From Alistipes sp. (GTDB lineage Bacteria > Bacteroidota > Bacteroidia > Bacteroidales > Rikenellaceae), in the NCBI GenBank assembly GCA_017416915.1, contig JAFQAN010000010.1, positions 1 to 62,636 on the forward strand: 62,636 nucleotides of DNA, in the 5' to 3' direction. The position numbers were made by a program, and so were the translations under genes. A model generated the notes under the pieces. It was not told the origin of the DNA, searched no databases, and saw only the letters and a list, made by a program, of their open reading frames with translations. Each line of letters starts with the position of its first letter. The first letter of the stretch is position 1. Below are positions 10,021-18,766 of the stretch, one piece after another.

Positions 10021-10035
10021 TCGTTTATGGTAGTT

Positions 10036-10878
10036 TTATTGTTTATTCACAAGCTCTTTGGCATCCAGCTCCTCAATCAGACGATTTAGCATCTCACGAC
10101 CAACCTCGGGTGCAAGCATACTCCAACGTGCCACGATATTGACCTTTACCAAATAAGAGAGTAGGTAATTGACATCGAAAAAGTCGAAGACGGCAATCTC
10201 ATCAGCCTCCGCCCAGCGTACAGCATCAATCTTGCGCTCCTTCTCGACAATATTCTTCTCGTCGCTTACCGCCGTAATGACAGCATCTACATAGGGCAGC
10301 TCGCCGCGCAGACCGAAATCGGCTGCCGATGAACGTGTCAGTTGCTCGACGATGTCGCCACCACCGACAACTACATCGCTAATCTGACGACCAGCCTCAC
10401 GCGCAGCAAGGGCTGCTGCGATGTTACGCAGGTTGCGATCAAACTCGCCCCAAGCAACAAGGAAACGGCACTTCGACGCCGCCAACTCCTCGTAGTATGC
10501 CTCAAAGAGCGCATGCTCAAAATTAGCATCGAGCTTAACCTCCTCGTCGCGCTCCTCATCCTCCTTCTCGGCATAAAGCTCTACGACCTTGGCAAGGCGC
10601 GAGGGGAGCAACGAGTAACAAGCCTCGTTTAGCACCTGCTCGACCTGCTCACGTGAGAGGTTACCGAGAGGATTATGGCGTCCGCGTTGCTCACGACACG
10701 CGATGATATTCTCGCAGTCGTAGTAGGCATACAGCAGACCGATAGCCCGACGGTCGTTATTCGATACCTCGGCGAGAATCTCATCAACAATCTCGCGAGC
10801 ATCGAAACCCTTGGTATCCGAATCAAGCGTCCACTCACGCAGACCAGCTACCAAATAGTAATACTCCGTAGAGAACAT
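10036..10878 (-). CDS. DUF2764 protein, probable divergent V-ATPase C (d-like) subunit
   Basis: The 280-residue product begins MFSTEYYYLVAGLREW, the hallmark of DUF2764. It is predicted all-helical and has no signal peptide or membrane helix. It sits between atpE and atpA, where other bacterial V-ATPase operons carry subunit C. Two stretches resemble subunit C: EFDRNLRNIAAALAAREAGRQ (like the C-subunit E-x-NLR motif) and the end FFDVNYLLSYLVKVNIVARW. I infer that it fills the socket role between central shaft and c-ring. It is joined to atpE by a 2-nt gap. The DUF2764 call is firm; the subunit C role is inference. Confidence 0.85.
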   Translation of the reverse strand: MFSTEYYYLVAGLREWTLDSDTKGFDAREIVDEILAEVSNNDRRAIGLLYAYYDCENIIACREQRGRHNPLGNLSREQVEQVLNEACYSLLPSRLAKVVELYAEKEDEERDEEVKLDANFEHALFEAYYEELAASKCRFLVAWGEFDRNLRNIAAALAAREAGRQISDVVVGGGDIVEQLTRSSAADFGLRGELPYVDAVITAVSDEKNIVEKERKIDAVRWAEADEIAVFDFFDVNYLLSYLVKVNIVARWSMLAPEVGREMLNRLIEELDAKELVNKQ

Positions 10879-10880
10879 AA

Positions 10881-11492
10881 TTACTTGTAAAGCATGTTAG
10901 ACACCTTCTCGCGCAGGTACTCCTTGAACAGCGCATCGAAGCTCTCATCGGTAAACGAGATGTAGTAGCTACCGCCCTTCTCGCCAACCTTAAAGCCACT
11001 CTTAACGTCCTTGGTGTAGCCCACCTCGACACCAGCCTTCAACAGCTCCTCAGTTGCGCTCTTCATAGCTGCATCCAACTCGGCACTCTTATCCTCGGCA
11101 AGCAGAGCTTTAAGTGATACGTCAGCAGATGCCGAATTCCAGTTCTTGGCAACAGCGAGCAACATATCCTTGATAAATGCAGCATCAACCACAGCAGCCT
11201 TTACCGCCTCGCCCGTAGTCTTGGCAACGATAGCCTCGACCAACTCGGTCTTAATCTTTGACACCGCCTGACGTCCAGCAAGCTCAATCTCGGTCATTGC
11301 ATTCTTCGCAATATCCTCGGCACGAAGCTCGGCAGCCTTAGCCACAGCATCGGCCTCAGCCTTAGCGTCAGCCAAAATCTTTGCTGCCTGCTGCTTTGCA
11401 TCAGCCACGAGACGCTCTGCCTCCGAACGACCCTTCTCCAAACCATCGTTGTAGAGCTTTTGTGTCAGCTCTTGAAGTTTGTTGTTCTCCAT
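10881..11492 (-). CDS. atpE: V-type ATPase subunit E (peripheral stalk)
   Basis: Peripheral-stalk subunit that ties the A3B3 head to subunit I. The 203-residue product has a long Ala/Glu/Lys-rich N-terminal helix (residues about 10-75, GRSEAERLVADAKQQAAK) and a globular C-terminal domain ending YLREKVSNMLYK. It is the first gene of the operon. No gene for the usual partner G/H is seen in the operon, nor one for F. Confidence 0.88.
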   Translation of the reverse strand: MENNKLQELTQKLYNDGLEKGRSEAERLVADAKQQAAKILADAKAEADAVAKAAELRAEDIAKNAMTEIELAGRQAVSKIKTELVEAIVAKTTGEAVKAAVVDAAFIKDMLLAVAKNWNSASADVSLKALLAEDKSAELDAAMKSATEELLKAGVEVGYTKDVKSGFKVGEKGGSYYISFTDESFDALFKEYLREKVSNMLYK

Positions 11493-11625
11493 AGTTTTAA
11501 TAATAGTTTTAAGTTTTATATATTAATTATCTAATTCACTCAATAACAGATATTTGCACCGAATTTCACTCTTTTTGACCCTTTATAATTAAAAATTATA
11601 AAAAATACCCCTCGCAAAATTCCCA

Positions 11626-11655
11626 CAAATATATGTTTTATTTTTCACTTTACAA
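11626..11655 (-). promoter_or_regulatory. V-ATPase operon promoter
   Basis: On the minus strand TTG (11655-11653), a 19-nt gap and TATATTTG (11633-11626). The predicted leader before atpE is about 125 nt and AT-rich, with no obvious riboswitch. Confidence 0.65.
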
Positions 11656-11704
11656 ACATTTTGACATATAAAATCGACCTTAAAACTAACTTTGAAATAA
11701 AGAG

Positions 11705-11734
11705 TTGTCGAATAAAAAAATTTTTGTATCTTTG
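11705..11734 (+). promoter_or_regulatory. Promoter of the ROK gene, leaving almost no leader
   Basis: TTG at 11705-11707, 19-nt gap, TATCTTTG at 11727-11734. The ATG lies only 8 nt after the -7 element, so the transcript would begin at or next to the start codon. Confidence 0.65.
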
Positions 11735-11742
11735 TTTTCACT

Positions 11743-12840
11743 ATGAGAAACGATACCAGCAATAAGGTTGTCGCCACACTCGATGCAGGTGGCACAAACT
11801 TCGTCTTTGGAGCGATGATAGACGGCAAGCCCATAGGCGACACACTCACACTACCCTCGTCGGCTCACGATTTGGAGCTATGCTTAAACACACTTATACG
11901 AGGCTTTGAGCAGATTTTCAACTCACTCGAACAACGCCCCATTGCCATCAGCTTCGCCTTTCCTGGGCCAGCCGACTACCGCAATGGCATCATCGGAGGC
12001 TATCTTCCAAACTTTCCGTCGTTCCGCGATGGCGTAGCCCTCGGTCCAATGCTCGAAGAACACTTCAACGTCCCCGTGTTTATCAACAACGACGCCGATC
12101 TGTTCGCCTATGGCGAGGCAGCAGGCGGCGCACTACCACGCATAAACCGCCGCTTGGAGGAGTATGGCTCTACGAAGCGCTACCGCAACCTTTTAGGTTA
12201 CACCTTTGGTACAGGCTTCGGCTTCGGCTTTGTGATGGACGGAAAGCTAAATCTCGGCGACAACTCGTGCGTGGAGACCTTCTGCCTGCCACATCGCGAC
12301 ATGCCGCAGTATATCGTCGAAGATGGCGTCTCGATACGTGCCGTAAAGCGTGTATATCGAGAACTTTCGGGCGACGAGCGCGAACTTGAACCTCGCGACA
12401 TATTCCTTATTGCTGAGGGCGCTGCCGATGGCGACACAAAGGCTGCTGCCGAGAGCTTTGCTACACTCGGCCGCGTGGCAGGAGACGCAATGGCAACAGC
12501 GGTAACACTAATGGATGGCATTATCGTTATTGGTGGCGGTTTGAGTGGTGCTTCGAAGTACTTTATGCCAGCCCTTATGGCGGAGCTAAACAGCAAAATT
12601 GAGACTATGTCTGGCGACCGCATTAACCGCGTACAGATGAGAGCATACAACCTCAATGATGAGGCTGAATTTAAGGAGTTTGCAGGAAGCACCTCACGCA
12701 AAACAAAGGTATATGGAAGCGACAAAGAGGTGGACTATAACCTCGAAAAACGAATCGGCGTAACGCTCTCCGACATAGGAGCAAGCCAAGCTGTTGCACT
12801 GGGCGCCTATCTCTACGCCATCGACAACTACACCAAATAG
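11743..12840 (+). CDS. ROK family sugar kinase or transcriptional-repressor-type protein
   Basis: The 365-residue product has the ROK phosphate motif LDAGGTNF (Asp14), the FAFPGPADYRNGII block, the catalytic Asp in NNDADLFAYGEA (about residue 118) and a C-terminal GGGLSGASKYF phosphate loop. There is no N-terminal helix-turn-helix, so a kinase (glucose, N-acetylglucosamine or similar) fits better than a repressor. I do not see the canonical zinc CxCGxxGC motif; the region LGDNSCVETFC has two Cys in a different arrangement. Monocistronic, with a terminator at 12852. Substrate cannot be read from sequence. Confidence 0.88.
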   Translation: MRNDTSNKVVATLDAGGTNFVFGAMIDGKPIGDTLTLPSSAHDLELCLNTLIRGFEQIFNSLEQRPIAISFAFPGPADYRNGIIGGYLPNFPSFRDGVALGPMLEEHFNVPVFINNDADLFAYGEAAGGALPRINRRLEEYGSTKRYRNLLGYTFGTGFGFGFVMDGKLNLGDNSCVETFCLPHRDMPQYIVEDGVSIRAVKRVYRELSGDERELEPRDIFLIAEGAADGDTKAAAESFATLGRVAGDAMATAVTLMDGIIVIGGGLSGASKYFMPALMAELNSKIETMSGDRINRVQMRAYNLNDEAEFKEFAGSTSRKTKVYGSDKEVDYNLEKRIGVTLSDIGASQAVALGAYLYAIDNYTK

Positions 12841-12851
12841 ATTGACAATTA

Positions 12852-12890
12852 AAAACAAATGAGGCTGACATCAGCCTCATTTGTTTTATC
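12852..12890. terminator. Terminator after the ROK gene
   Basis: Stem 12852-12868 with 12871-12887, rich in AAACAAATGAGGCTG and its complement, T-tract on the plus side and A-tract for the converging minus gene. Confidence 0.8.
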
Positions 12891-12897
12891 CTTGACC

Positions 12898-13662
12898 CTA
12901 TTTATTGGGCGACATATATCTTGCTACACGCGACGCGGTCATACACAACAGACTATGGTTTGCGACACTTGACATCGAGGTAACGCCCATAATATCAACC
13001 ATAAAAATCTCGTCAGCGCTCATCAGCGCCGCCTCCGACACATCGGCAATATAAAGCTCTACCCCAGCACCTATAATAGCCTCGCGAGCAACCTCAAATT
13101 CCACAGAAGAGAACTCCGTTGGAGTATATATCTTGCCACGATAAACCACAAACACAGGCATCCACGGACGGCTTATCAAATAACGATTTTCATCAAGTAA
13201 CAAAGCTCTATCCGCACCATACATTCTCACTCTACGATTCGCCATTGCATCGGCGGCTAACGACTCCGACGTCTGAGCTATCGTCGTAGGCACATTACCA
13301 GTAATACACTGAGCCACAAAGCGTATAGAGCGATGATATGCCCCTCGTCCAAAGGTAGGTTTGCCAACCGTGAGCGACAGCTCTCCACGACCGTTAAGCG
13401 AGATATCAACTGGACAACTAAACATTGCCGAGGCGCAGCTCAAACGTAGCAGCTCGGCAATAATTTGCTCCACCTCCGACGCCTTGTAGAGCGACGCAAA
13501 ACCAAAAAGCAGCTCCGAGTCATGACGAAGCACCTCGATATGTCGAGCAACATTAAAAGAGCGCCCCGCAAGAGTGTGTATTCGCTGCATAACAAACGGC
13601 TCATCTAATCGAAGTTCTGACGCCTCGACTACCCTACCATCTATCCACGCAAGGTGCTTCAT
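12898..13662 (-). CDS. Class IV aminotransferase-like protein lacking the PLP lysine
   Basis: The 254-residue product has the layout of the D-aminotransferase/BCAT/aminodeoxychorismate lyase fold. There is an N-terminal half with RSFNVARHIEVLR, where the family has its R-x-x-x-H-xx-RL motif, and the block YGADRALLLDENRYLI, which matches the family GADEALLLD. By register with E. coli PabC the pyridoxal lysine should lie about 20 residues before that Asp. The segment there reads IAQTSESLAADAMANRR, with no Lys. The glutamate that usually precedes SNIF is also replaced (ISRPWMPVF). It is therefore probably inactive as a PLP enzyme or has another role. It is the last gene of the murB-tilS-holA block, 15 nt after holA. 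Confidence 0.7.
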   Translation of the reverse strand: MKHLAWIDGRVVEASELRLDEPFVMQRIHTLAGRSFNVARHIEVLRHDSELLFGFASLYKASEVEQIIAELLRLSCASAMFSCPVDISLNGRGELSLTVGKPTFGRGAYHRSIRFVAQCITGNVPTTIAQTSESLAADAMANRRVRMYGADRALLLDENRYLISRPWMPVFVVYRGKIYTPTEFSSVEFEVAREAIIGAGVELYIADVSEAALMSADEIFMVDIMGVTSMSSVANHSLLCMTASRVARYMSPNK

Positions 13663-13677
13663 TTTAATTTAGGTAAA

Positions 13678-14760
13678 CTACTGTAATGTAAAGATTTTCA
13701 GCAACAACTCTTTAAGCAGCTCGCCGCCATCAAGACCGCCGCTATCGACACCCTTACTCTTGGCATCATACTCCCTTAAAAGACCCAAAATTCCGAATAC
13801 ACGGCGATTATTCCAGCGCCCGACATTCGCCTTTAACTCTCGCACGGCATAGCCATTATTTGCACGTATTTTCGGAAGAAGCTCCATATCCGACGGCAAC
13901 GCAACACCTCTTCGACGGCAATCCCAGATAAGATAGTTGAGTAGGAATAGCTGCTGAAAAAGACCAAAAAGCACTGTAATTGTCAGCGTTATAGGATAGT
14001 TCTTAGGATTATGCGCAAAGTGGTCAGCAATACGCATCGCACGTGCTACATCCTGTTTTAGCACAGCATCATTCAGCTCGAAGGTGTTAAACTCCTTGGA
14101 GATACCGATATATTGCTCAATATGGGCATCTGTAATCAGCCTATCATCCTCCGCCATCGACACCGCGAGTTTATCAATCTCTCGTGCCATACGGGCAACA
14201 TCCATTCCCACATGCTCTTTAAGCATCGCGAGGGCCTTGGCATTAATCTTAAAGCCCGAATTAGAGATATACCCAGTAAGCCACGTATCTACCTCATAAT
14301 CACGTGGACGCACCGACTCAAAGACGCGACCATTCTTCACGCAACTCTTATAAAATGCCGTACGCTTGTCAATACCACGCCCCTGCTCCTTGTTCTTATA
14401 GCAGATAACAAGAATGGTAGTCGCCTGAGGCGAGGAGGTGTAGTGTACTAAGTTCTCAATCTTCGCAAGTTGCTGAGCCTCACGCACAATAATAACCTCG
14501 TATGCACCCATCATTGGCATCTGACGACATAGGTTTACGACATTTCCGACATTGCTGTCTAAACCATATACCGTAATCTGGTTAAACGAGCGCTCCGCCT
14601 CATTCAGTATCGTCGTAGAGAGCTTATCGGCAAGCGCGTCGATAAAATAACCCTCGTCGCCCGCAAGCAGATATATGGGGCTGAAACGGCGAGCTTCGAC
14701 ATCCGCCATTATGGAGTTAAACTCCAATAGACAATCACTGAATTTCACTGACTTAGCCAT
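13678..14760 (-). CDS. holA: DNA polymerase III subunit delta
   Basis: Clamp-loader subunit that opens the sliding clamp. The 360-residue product shows family features: PIYLLAGDEGYFIDALADKL at about residues 27-46, NQITVYGLD, VIIVREAQQL, the GMDVARMAREIDKLAV stretch and the C-terminal helical collar ending SGGLDGGELLKELLLKIFTL. Length matches HolA. It lies 19 nt downstream of tilS on the same strand. The HolA family is weakly conserved, but the blocks agree in order. Confidence 0.9.
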   Translation of the reverse strand: MAKSVKFSDCLLEFNSIMADVEARRFSPIYLLAGDEGYFIDALADKLSTTILNEAERSFNQITVYGLDSNVGNVVNLCRQMPMMGAYEVIIVREAQQLAKIENLVHYTSSPQATTILVICYKNKEQGRGIDKRTAFYKSCVKNGRVFESVRPRDYEVDTWLTGYISNSGFKINAKALAMLKEHVGMDVARMAREIDKLAVSMAEDDRLITDAHIEQYIGISKEFNTFELNDAVLKQDVARAMRIADHFAHNPKNYPITLTITVLFGLFQQLFLLNYLIWDCRRRGVALPSDMELLPKIRANNGYAVRELKANVGRWNNRRVFGILGLLREYDAKSKGVDSGGLDGGELLKELLLKIFTLQ

Positions 14761-14779
14761 TGTAAACTACACTACTAAT

Positions 14780-16123
14780 TTATATATTATCGCGCACTAT
14801 ACGGAGTACATTTTCAGTCGATTTCGTAATACAAAACCTATCGTCCAAACGACGTCCGATAACCCACACTATATCGTCGCCCGACACAAGCACAAACTGG
14901 CGACGCTTCTGCGCCAACGATACCTTCTTATCTATAAGATAGTCGCTCAGCTTCTTGCGACCACTCATCCCCAGAGGCACAAACCAATCGCCCTCTCTCC
15001 AACGACGTATAGTAAGCGGGAATTTAAGTTTATCCGCATCAATCAATGCCACATTTTCACCCAAATCCAACGAGTCGATAAAGTCGATATTTGTATAGTG
15101 GTAGTAAAGCACCGAGCCTCCCGCATAGGAACGTATCATAGACCTATCAACAATAGTTTCGCAGTCATCATCATCGGCAATAGGCGTAAGTTCGACTATG
15201 CCACGATTGACCACGGCGACCCACTCACGCGAGTAGAAGCGTCGTCCCGTAGCGCAATTATCAAGGGCATGGCACAGAGCATCAACAACATCCCCCTTAA
15301 AGCCAAATTCCGAGTTAAGTATCTCATATATAACATATCCTCGCGGCAACGGGTCGTTGATACGGTCGGCATCGAGTCGCCATATACCATCTTCCAAGCG
15401 CAACACGTCGCGTTTAATAATCTCCATCGAGGCATTTATAAACGACTGTGCTTGACTAAGTCGCGATATGTTACGTCGCATAATAGTCGTTATCTGCGGA
15501 TTTATCTCGCGCAGCATAGGTATTACACCCAAGCGGACCTTATTACGCAGATACTTTGTCGAGCGATTTGACGAATCCTCACGAAATGGAATGTGGTGAG
15601 CAATGGCGTAGTCGTGAATATCCTTGCGGGTGGCGAACATCAGCGGTCGCACAACACGCCCCAACTGCGTTGTAATACCCGTAAGACCACGCAGACCCGT
15701 ACCACGCAACATATTGATAAAGAAGGTCTCGATAGAGTCGTTGATATGGTGAGCAATGGCTATTACCGTGTAGCCATGCTCGTCGCACAGCTCCTTAAAC
15801 CACGTATAACGCAGACGGCGCGCCGCCATCTCCATCGACTCGCCCGTACGCTCCATCTCGCCCACGGTATCGAAACGCTTATTGAAAAACTTAGCGCCAT
15901 AGCGCTTAGCCTCTTTTTCAACGAGAAGCTCATCCTCATCACTCTCAGCGCCACGTAACTGGAAGTTGCAGTGAGCCACACCAAAGCGGTAGCCTGCCGC
16001 AGCTGCCAACGACATCAGCACCATAGAATCGACGCCGCCCGAGACGGTGAGTAGCACCCTATCGTCGTGCGTAAACAGCTCGTTCTCGTTTATATATTTT
16101 TCAAACTCTTCAAGCAATAGCAT
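14780..16123 (-). CDS. tilS: tRNA(Ile)-lysidine synthase
   Basis: Adds lysine to C34 of the CAU-anticodon tRNA-Ile so that it reads AUA. The 447-residue product has the PP-loop SGGVDS (28-33), the N-type ATPase body (FGVAHCNFQLRGAESDED, RRLRYTWF, AHHINDSIETFFINMLRGTG) and the C-terminal TilS domain (RRWREGDWFVPLGMSGRKKLSDYLID). Length is typical. It lies 7 nt after murB and 19 nt before holA, so the block is probably co-transcribed. Confidence 0.96.
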   Translation of the reverse strand: MLLLEEFEKYINENELFTHDDRVLLTVSGGVDSMVLMSLAAAAGYRFGVAHCNFQLRGAESDEDELLVEKEAKRYGAKFFNKRFDTVGEMERTGESMEMAARRLRYTWFKELCDEHGYTVIAIAHHINDSIETFFINMLRGTGLRGLTGITTQLGRVVRPLMFATRKDIHDYAIAHHIPFREDSSNRSTKYLRNKVRLGVIPMLREINPQITTIMRRNISRLSQAQSFINASMEIIKRDVLRLEDGIWRLDADRINDPLPRGYVIYEILNSEFGFKGDVVDALCHALDNCATGRRFYSREWVAVVNRGIVELTPIADDDDCETIVDRSMIRSYAGGSVLYYHYTNIDFIDSLDLGENVALIDADKLKFPLTIRRWREGDWFVPLGMSGRKKLSDYLIDKKVSLAQKRRQFVLVSGDDIVWVIGRRLDDRFCITKSTENVLRIVRDNI

Positions 16124-16130
16124 AACCTAA

Positions 16131-17144
16131 CTACAAAATATTTACCTCGGGGACAATATCCACACCAAAGCGAGACTTAACCTCGCGACATACGCGTTGC
16201 GACAGGGCTATAACCTCACTACCCGTAGCGCCTCCGTGATTGACAAGCACCAACGCCTGACGGTCGTGAACGCCAACATTACCCTCACGATAGCCCTTCA
16301 AGCCCGCCTTGTCTATGAGCCATCCTGCGGCAAGCTTAACATGTGCCATATCATTGGGGAGTGCATAGCGTGGCATTTCGGGATACTCTGCCGTAAGACG
16401 GTCAGCAACAGCGACATCAACAATAGGGTTTTTGAAGAAACTTCCAGCATTACCCAGGACCTTGGTATCGGGCAGCTTACGCGAACGGATAGCACACACC
16501 GCATCGCGGATATTACGCAACGTAGCACCGCCACGCGCCTCTACCTCGCCAATAACATCGCCATAGCCTAAGTTTGGACGAGGCGTTTTGCTCAGTTTAA
16601 ACTCTACGGCAAGGATTATCGCAACGCCTTTAAGTTCGTGTTTGAAGATACTCTCACGATAGGCAAACGAACACGCCTCTCTATCAAGCCTTACGACCGA
16701 CAAATCGCGTGTATCGAAATACTCTACTACCGTTATAACATCCTTAGCCTCTGCGCCATAGGCGCCTATATTCTGCACTGGTGCTGCACCCACCGAGCTG
16801 GGAATTAACGAGAGATTCTCCATACCCCACAAGCCGCGTTCAACACACCACTCGACCAACTCATCCCAGTTAGCGCCAGCCTCTACACGTAGGCTCATAC
16901 TATCGTCATCCTCATCGATAACCGACACACCACGCGCTACTGGCGTAAGCAACACGCCATCCCAGTCGCGCGTGAAGAGCGTATTGTTGCCTTCGCCAAG
17001 AACATACCACTTGTCGGGACGTTGCTCAGAAAATATCTCACGCAAATCATCAGCTGTCTCAAACTCGATAAGCGTCTTTGCTCGCTGCACAACACCAAAG
17101 CTGTTACGCTCAGCGAGATTTATATCATTATAAATACGTTTCAT
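16131..17144 (-). CDS. murB: UDP-N-acetylenolpyruvoylglucosamine reductase
   Basis: Reduces UDP-GlcNAc-enolpyruvate to UDP-MurNAc in peptidoglycan synthesis. The 337-residue product has the FAD-binding half (RAKTLIEFETADDLREIF, GEGNNTLF, SSVGAAPVQNIGAYGAE) and the MurB C-terminal domain (LPDTKVLGNAGSFFKNP with the catalytic Ser, AGWLIDKAGLKGYREG). Its length and the long C-terminal part fit type I MurB as in E. coli. The -7 element TAACTTTG ends only 4 nt before the ATG, so the message may be leaderless. Confidence 0.96.
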   Translation of the reverse strand: MKRIYNDINLAERNSFGVVQRAKTLIEFETADDLREIFSEQRPDKWYVLGEGNNTLFTRDWDGVLLTPVARGVSVIDEDDDSMSLRVEAGANWDELVEWCVERGLWGMENLSLIPSSVGAAPVQNIGAYGAEAKDVITVVEYFDTRDLSVVRLDREACSFAYRESIFKHELKGVAIILAVEFKLSKTPRPNLGYGDVIGEVEARGGATLRNIRDAVCAIRSRKLPDTKVLGNAGSFFKNPIVDVAVADRLTAEYPEMPRYALPNDMAHVKLAAGWLIDKAGLKGYREGNVGVHDRQALVLVNHGGATGSEVIALSQRVCREVKSRFGVDIVPEVNIL

Positions 17145-17148
17145 AACG

Positions 17149-17176
17149 CAAAGTTAAGAAATTTTTACTATATTTG
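17149..17176. promoter_or_regulatory. Divergent -7 elements for murB and the DUF4301 gene
   Basis: Minus strand TAACTTTG at 17156-17149, 4 nt before the murB ATG. Plus strand TATATTTG at 17169-17176, about 77 nt before the DUF4301 ATG at 17254. The two back-to-back promoters share a short AT-rich region. Confidence 0.5.
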
Positions 17177-17253
17177 AGAGATAATTGCGACTTTTATACA
17201 CTCGCATCGCGCAAACGGACAATAAAAATAGTAACCAATAAAACTTTTTCACT

Positions 17254-18687
17254 ATGTTTACCCAACAAGACATCGCCCAAATTGAGGCTCGCGGATTGAG
17301 CGTCGAGGAAGTAAACCGACAGATAGAGAATTTCCGTACAGGCTTTCCATCGCTACCCGTCGTTCGTGCAGCATCAGGAGGCGACGGCGTACGCCAACTA
17401 AGCGACGAGGAGCGTGATGCCGCACAGCGCTACTACGAGGAGCGCGCCAATGCGCTACGCACCATCAAATTTGTACCCGCCTCGGGCGCCGCAACACGTA
17501 TGTTTAAGGAGCTATTCGAATACGTAAATGACGACAAGCGCACCGCAGGCATCGACAAGTTGATTACCAACCTCGAAAAATTTGCATTCTTTGCCGAACT
17601 CGCCAAGTACCTCAAACCACAAATCGAGGACAAGGAGGTTGTTCGCAACATCATAATCGACGGCTTAGCATACGGCTCTAAGCCCAAAGGTCTGGTTACG
17701 TTCCACGCATACAAGCAGGGCGCACGCAAGCCCGTAGAGGAGCATCTCGTGGAGGCGGCACTCTACGCGCGCAACGGCGATAAGGCAACAATCCACTTTA
17801 CAGTATCACCCGAACATCAAGCAGGCTTTGAAGCATTACTTGCTGAGCGTCAGGACTATTACGAAAAGTTATTTGGAGTAAAGTTTGAGGTTAGCTTCTC
17901 ACAGCAAAGTCCCGCTACGGATACTATCGCCGTAAATCCCGACAACACACCATTCCGCACCGGCGATGGCAAGTTGCTATTCCGTCCCGCTGGACACGGC
18001 GCACTCATAACCAACCTCGACAAGCTCGTTGCCGACATCATCTTCGTCAAGAACATTGACAACGTAACGACCGACGAGCGCAAGAGTGATACGGTTACCT
18101 ACAAAAAGGTGCTTGCGGGCGAGTTGTTGCGTTTGCAGAGCCGCGTATTCGAGCTTTTGCGCCGCTACGACAATGGTGAAGATTGCGATAAGGAGGCTAT
18201 CGAGCTGCTACGCGACGAACTTTGCTGCAAGCTCCCCGACAACCCTTCGCGCGACCTGATTATCAAGACTCTGGACCGTCCTATGCGTGTTTGCGGTATG
18301 GTCAAGAACGAGGGCGAGCCTGGTGGTGGCCCATTCTGGGTACGCGACGACGAGGGTCGTGAGCAGCTGCAAATTGCCGAGTCGAGCCAGATTGCCGCAG
18401 AGGATATGCATCTGATGAAGTCGGCAACACACTTCAACCCCGTAGATTTGGTATGCGCCGTGGGACGCTACGACGGTAGCAAGTACGACCTAACAAAATA
18501 TACCGACCCCAAGACAGGCTTTATATCATCGAAGTCGGCAGGCGGCCGCGAACTTCGCGCACAGGAGCTTCCAGGTCTTTGGAATGGTGCAATGGCAAAT
18601 TGGAACACCCTCTTTGTGGAGGTACCAATCACCACATTCTCGCCCGTTAAGGTTGTTCAGGACCTACTTCGTCCCGAACATCAATAG
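17254..18687 (+). CDS. DUF4301 family protein
   Basis: The 477-residue product starts MFTQQDIAQIEARGLSVEEVNRQIE and matches my recollection of DUF4301, a family found largely in Bacteroidota. Visible features are an N-terminal helical part, a central ASGAATRMFKELFEYVND block (SGAATRMF resembles a nucleotide-sugar pyrophosphorylase-like loop), and LFRPAGHGALITNLDKL, which recalls the sugar-nucleotide uridylyltransferase motif. A nucleotidyltransferase-like role is possible but not shown. No signal peptide or membrane helix. It stands alone with its own terminator. Confidence 0.8.
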   Translation: MFTQQDIAQIEARGLSVEEVNRQIENFRTGFPSLPVVRAASGGDGVRQLSDEERDAAQRYYEERANALRTIKFVPASGAATRMFKELFEYVNDDKRTAGIDKLITNLEKFAFFAELAKYLKPQIEDKEVVRNIIIDGLAYGSKPKGLVTFHAYKQGARKPVEEHLVEAALYARNGDKATIHFTVSPEHQAGFEALLAERQDYYEKLFGVKFEVSFSQQSPATDTIAVNPDNTPFRTGDGKLLFRPAGHGALITNLDKLVADIIFVKNIDNVTTDERKSDTVTYKKVLAGELLRLQSRVFELLRRYDNGEDCDKEAIELLRDELCCKLPDNPSRDLIIKTLDRPMRVCGMVKNEGEPGGGPFWVRDDEGREQLQIAESSQIAAEDMHLMKSATHFNPVDLVCAVGRYDGSKYDLTKYTDPKTGFISSKSAGGRELRAQELPGLWNGAMANWNTLFVEVPITTFSPVKVVQDLLRPEHQ

Positions 18688-18704
18688 GCGCGATTAGACA
18701 CACA

Positions 18705-18746
18705 AATAGTAGAGGCTAAGGGCAGTTGCTCTTAGCCTCTACTATT
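18705..18746. terminator. Bidirectional terminator between DUF4301 and the P-type ATPase
   Basis: Perfect 16-bp stem (18705-18720 with 18731-18746) with a 10-nt loop, between converging genes. Confidence 0.85.
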
Positions 18747-18766
18747 CTCATTATTATTAGACTTTT

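Noticed and set aside
14675-15571. 298-residue plus-strand frame over tilS and holA
   Set aside because: Antisense to two recognised genes, composition not protein-like.
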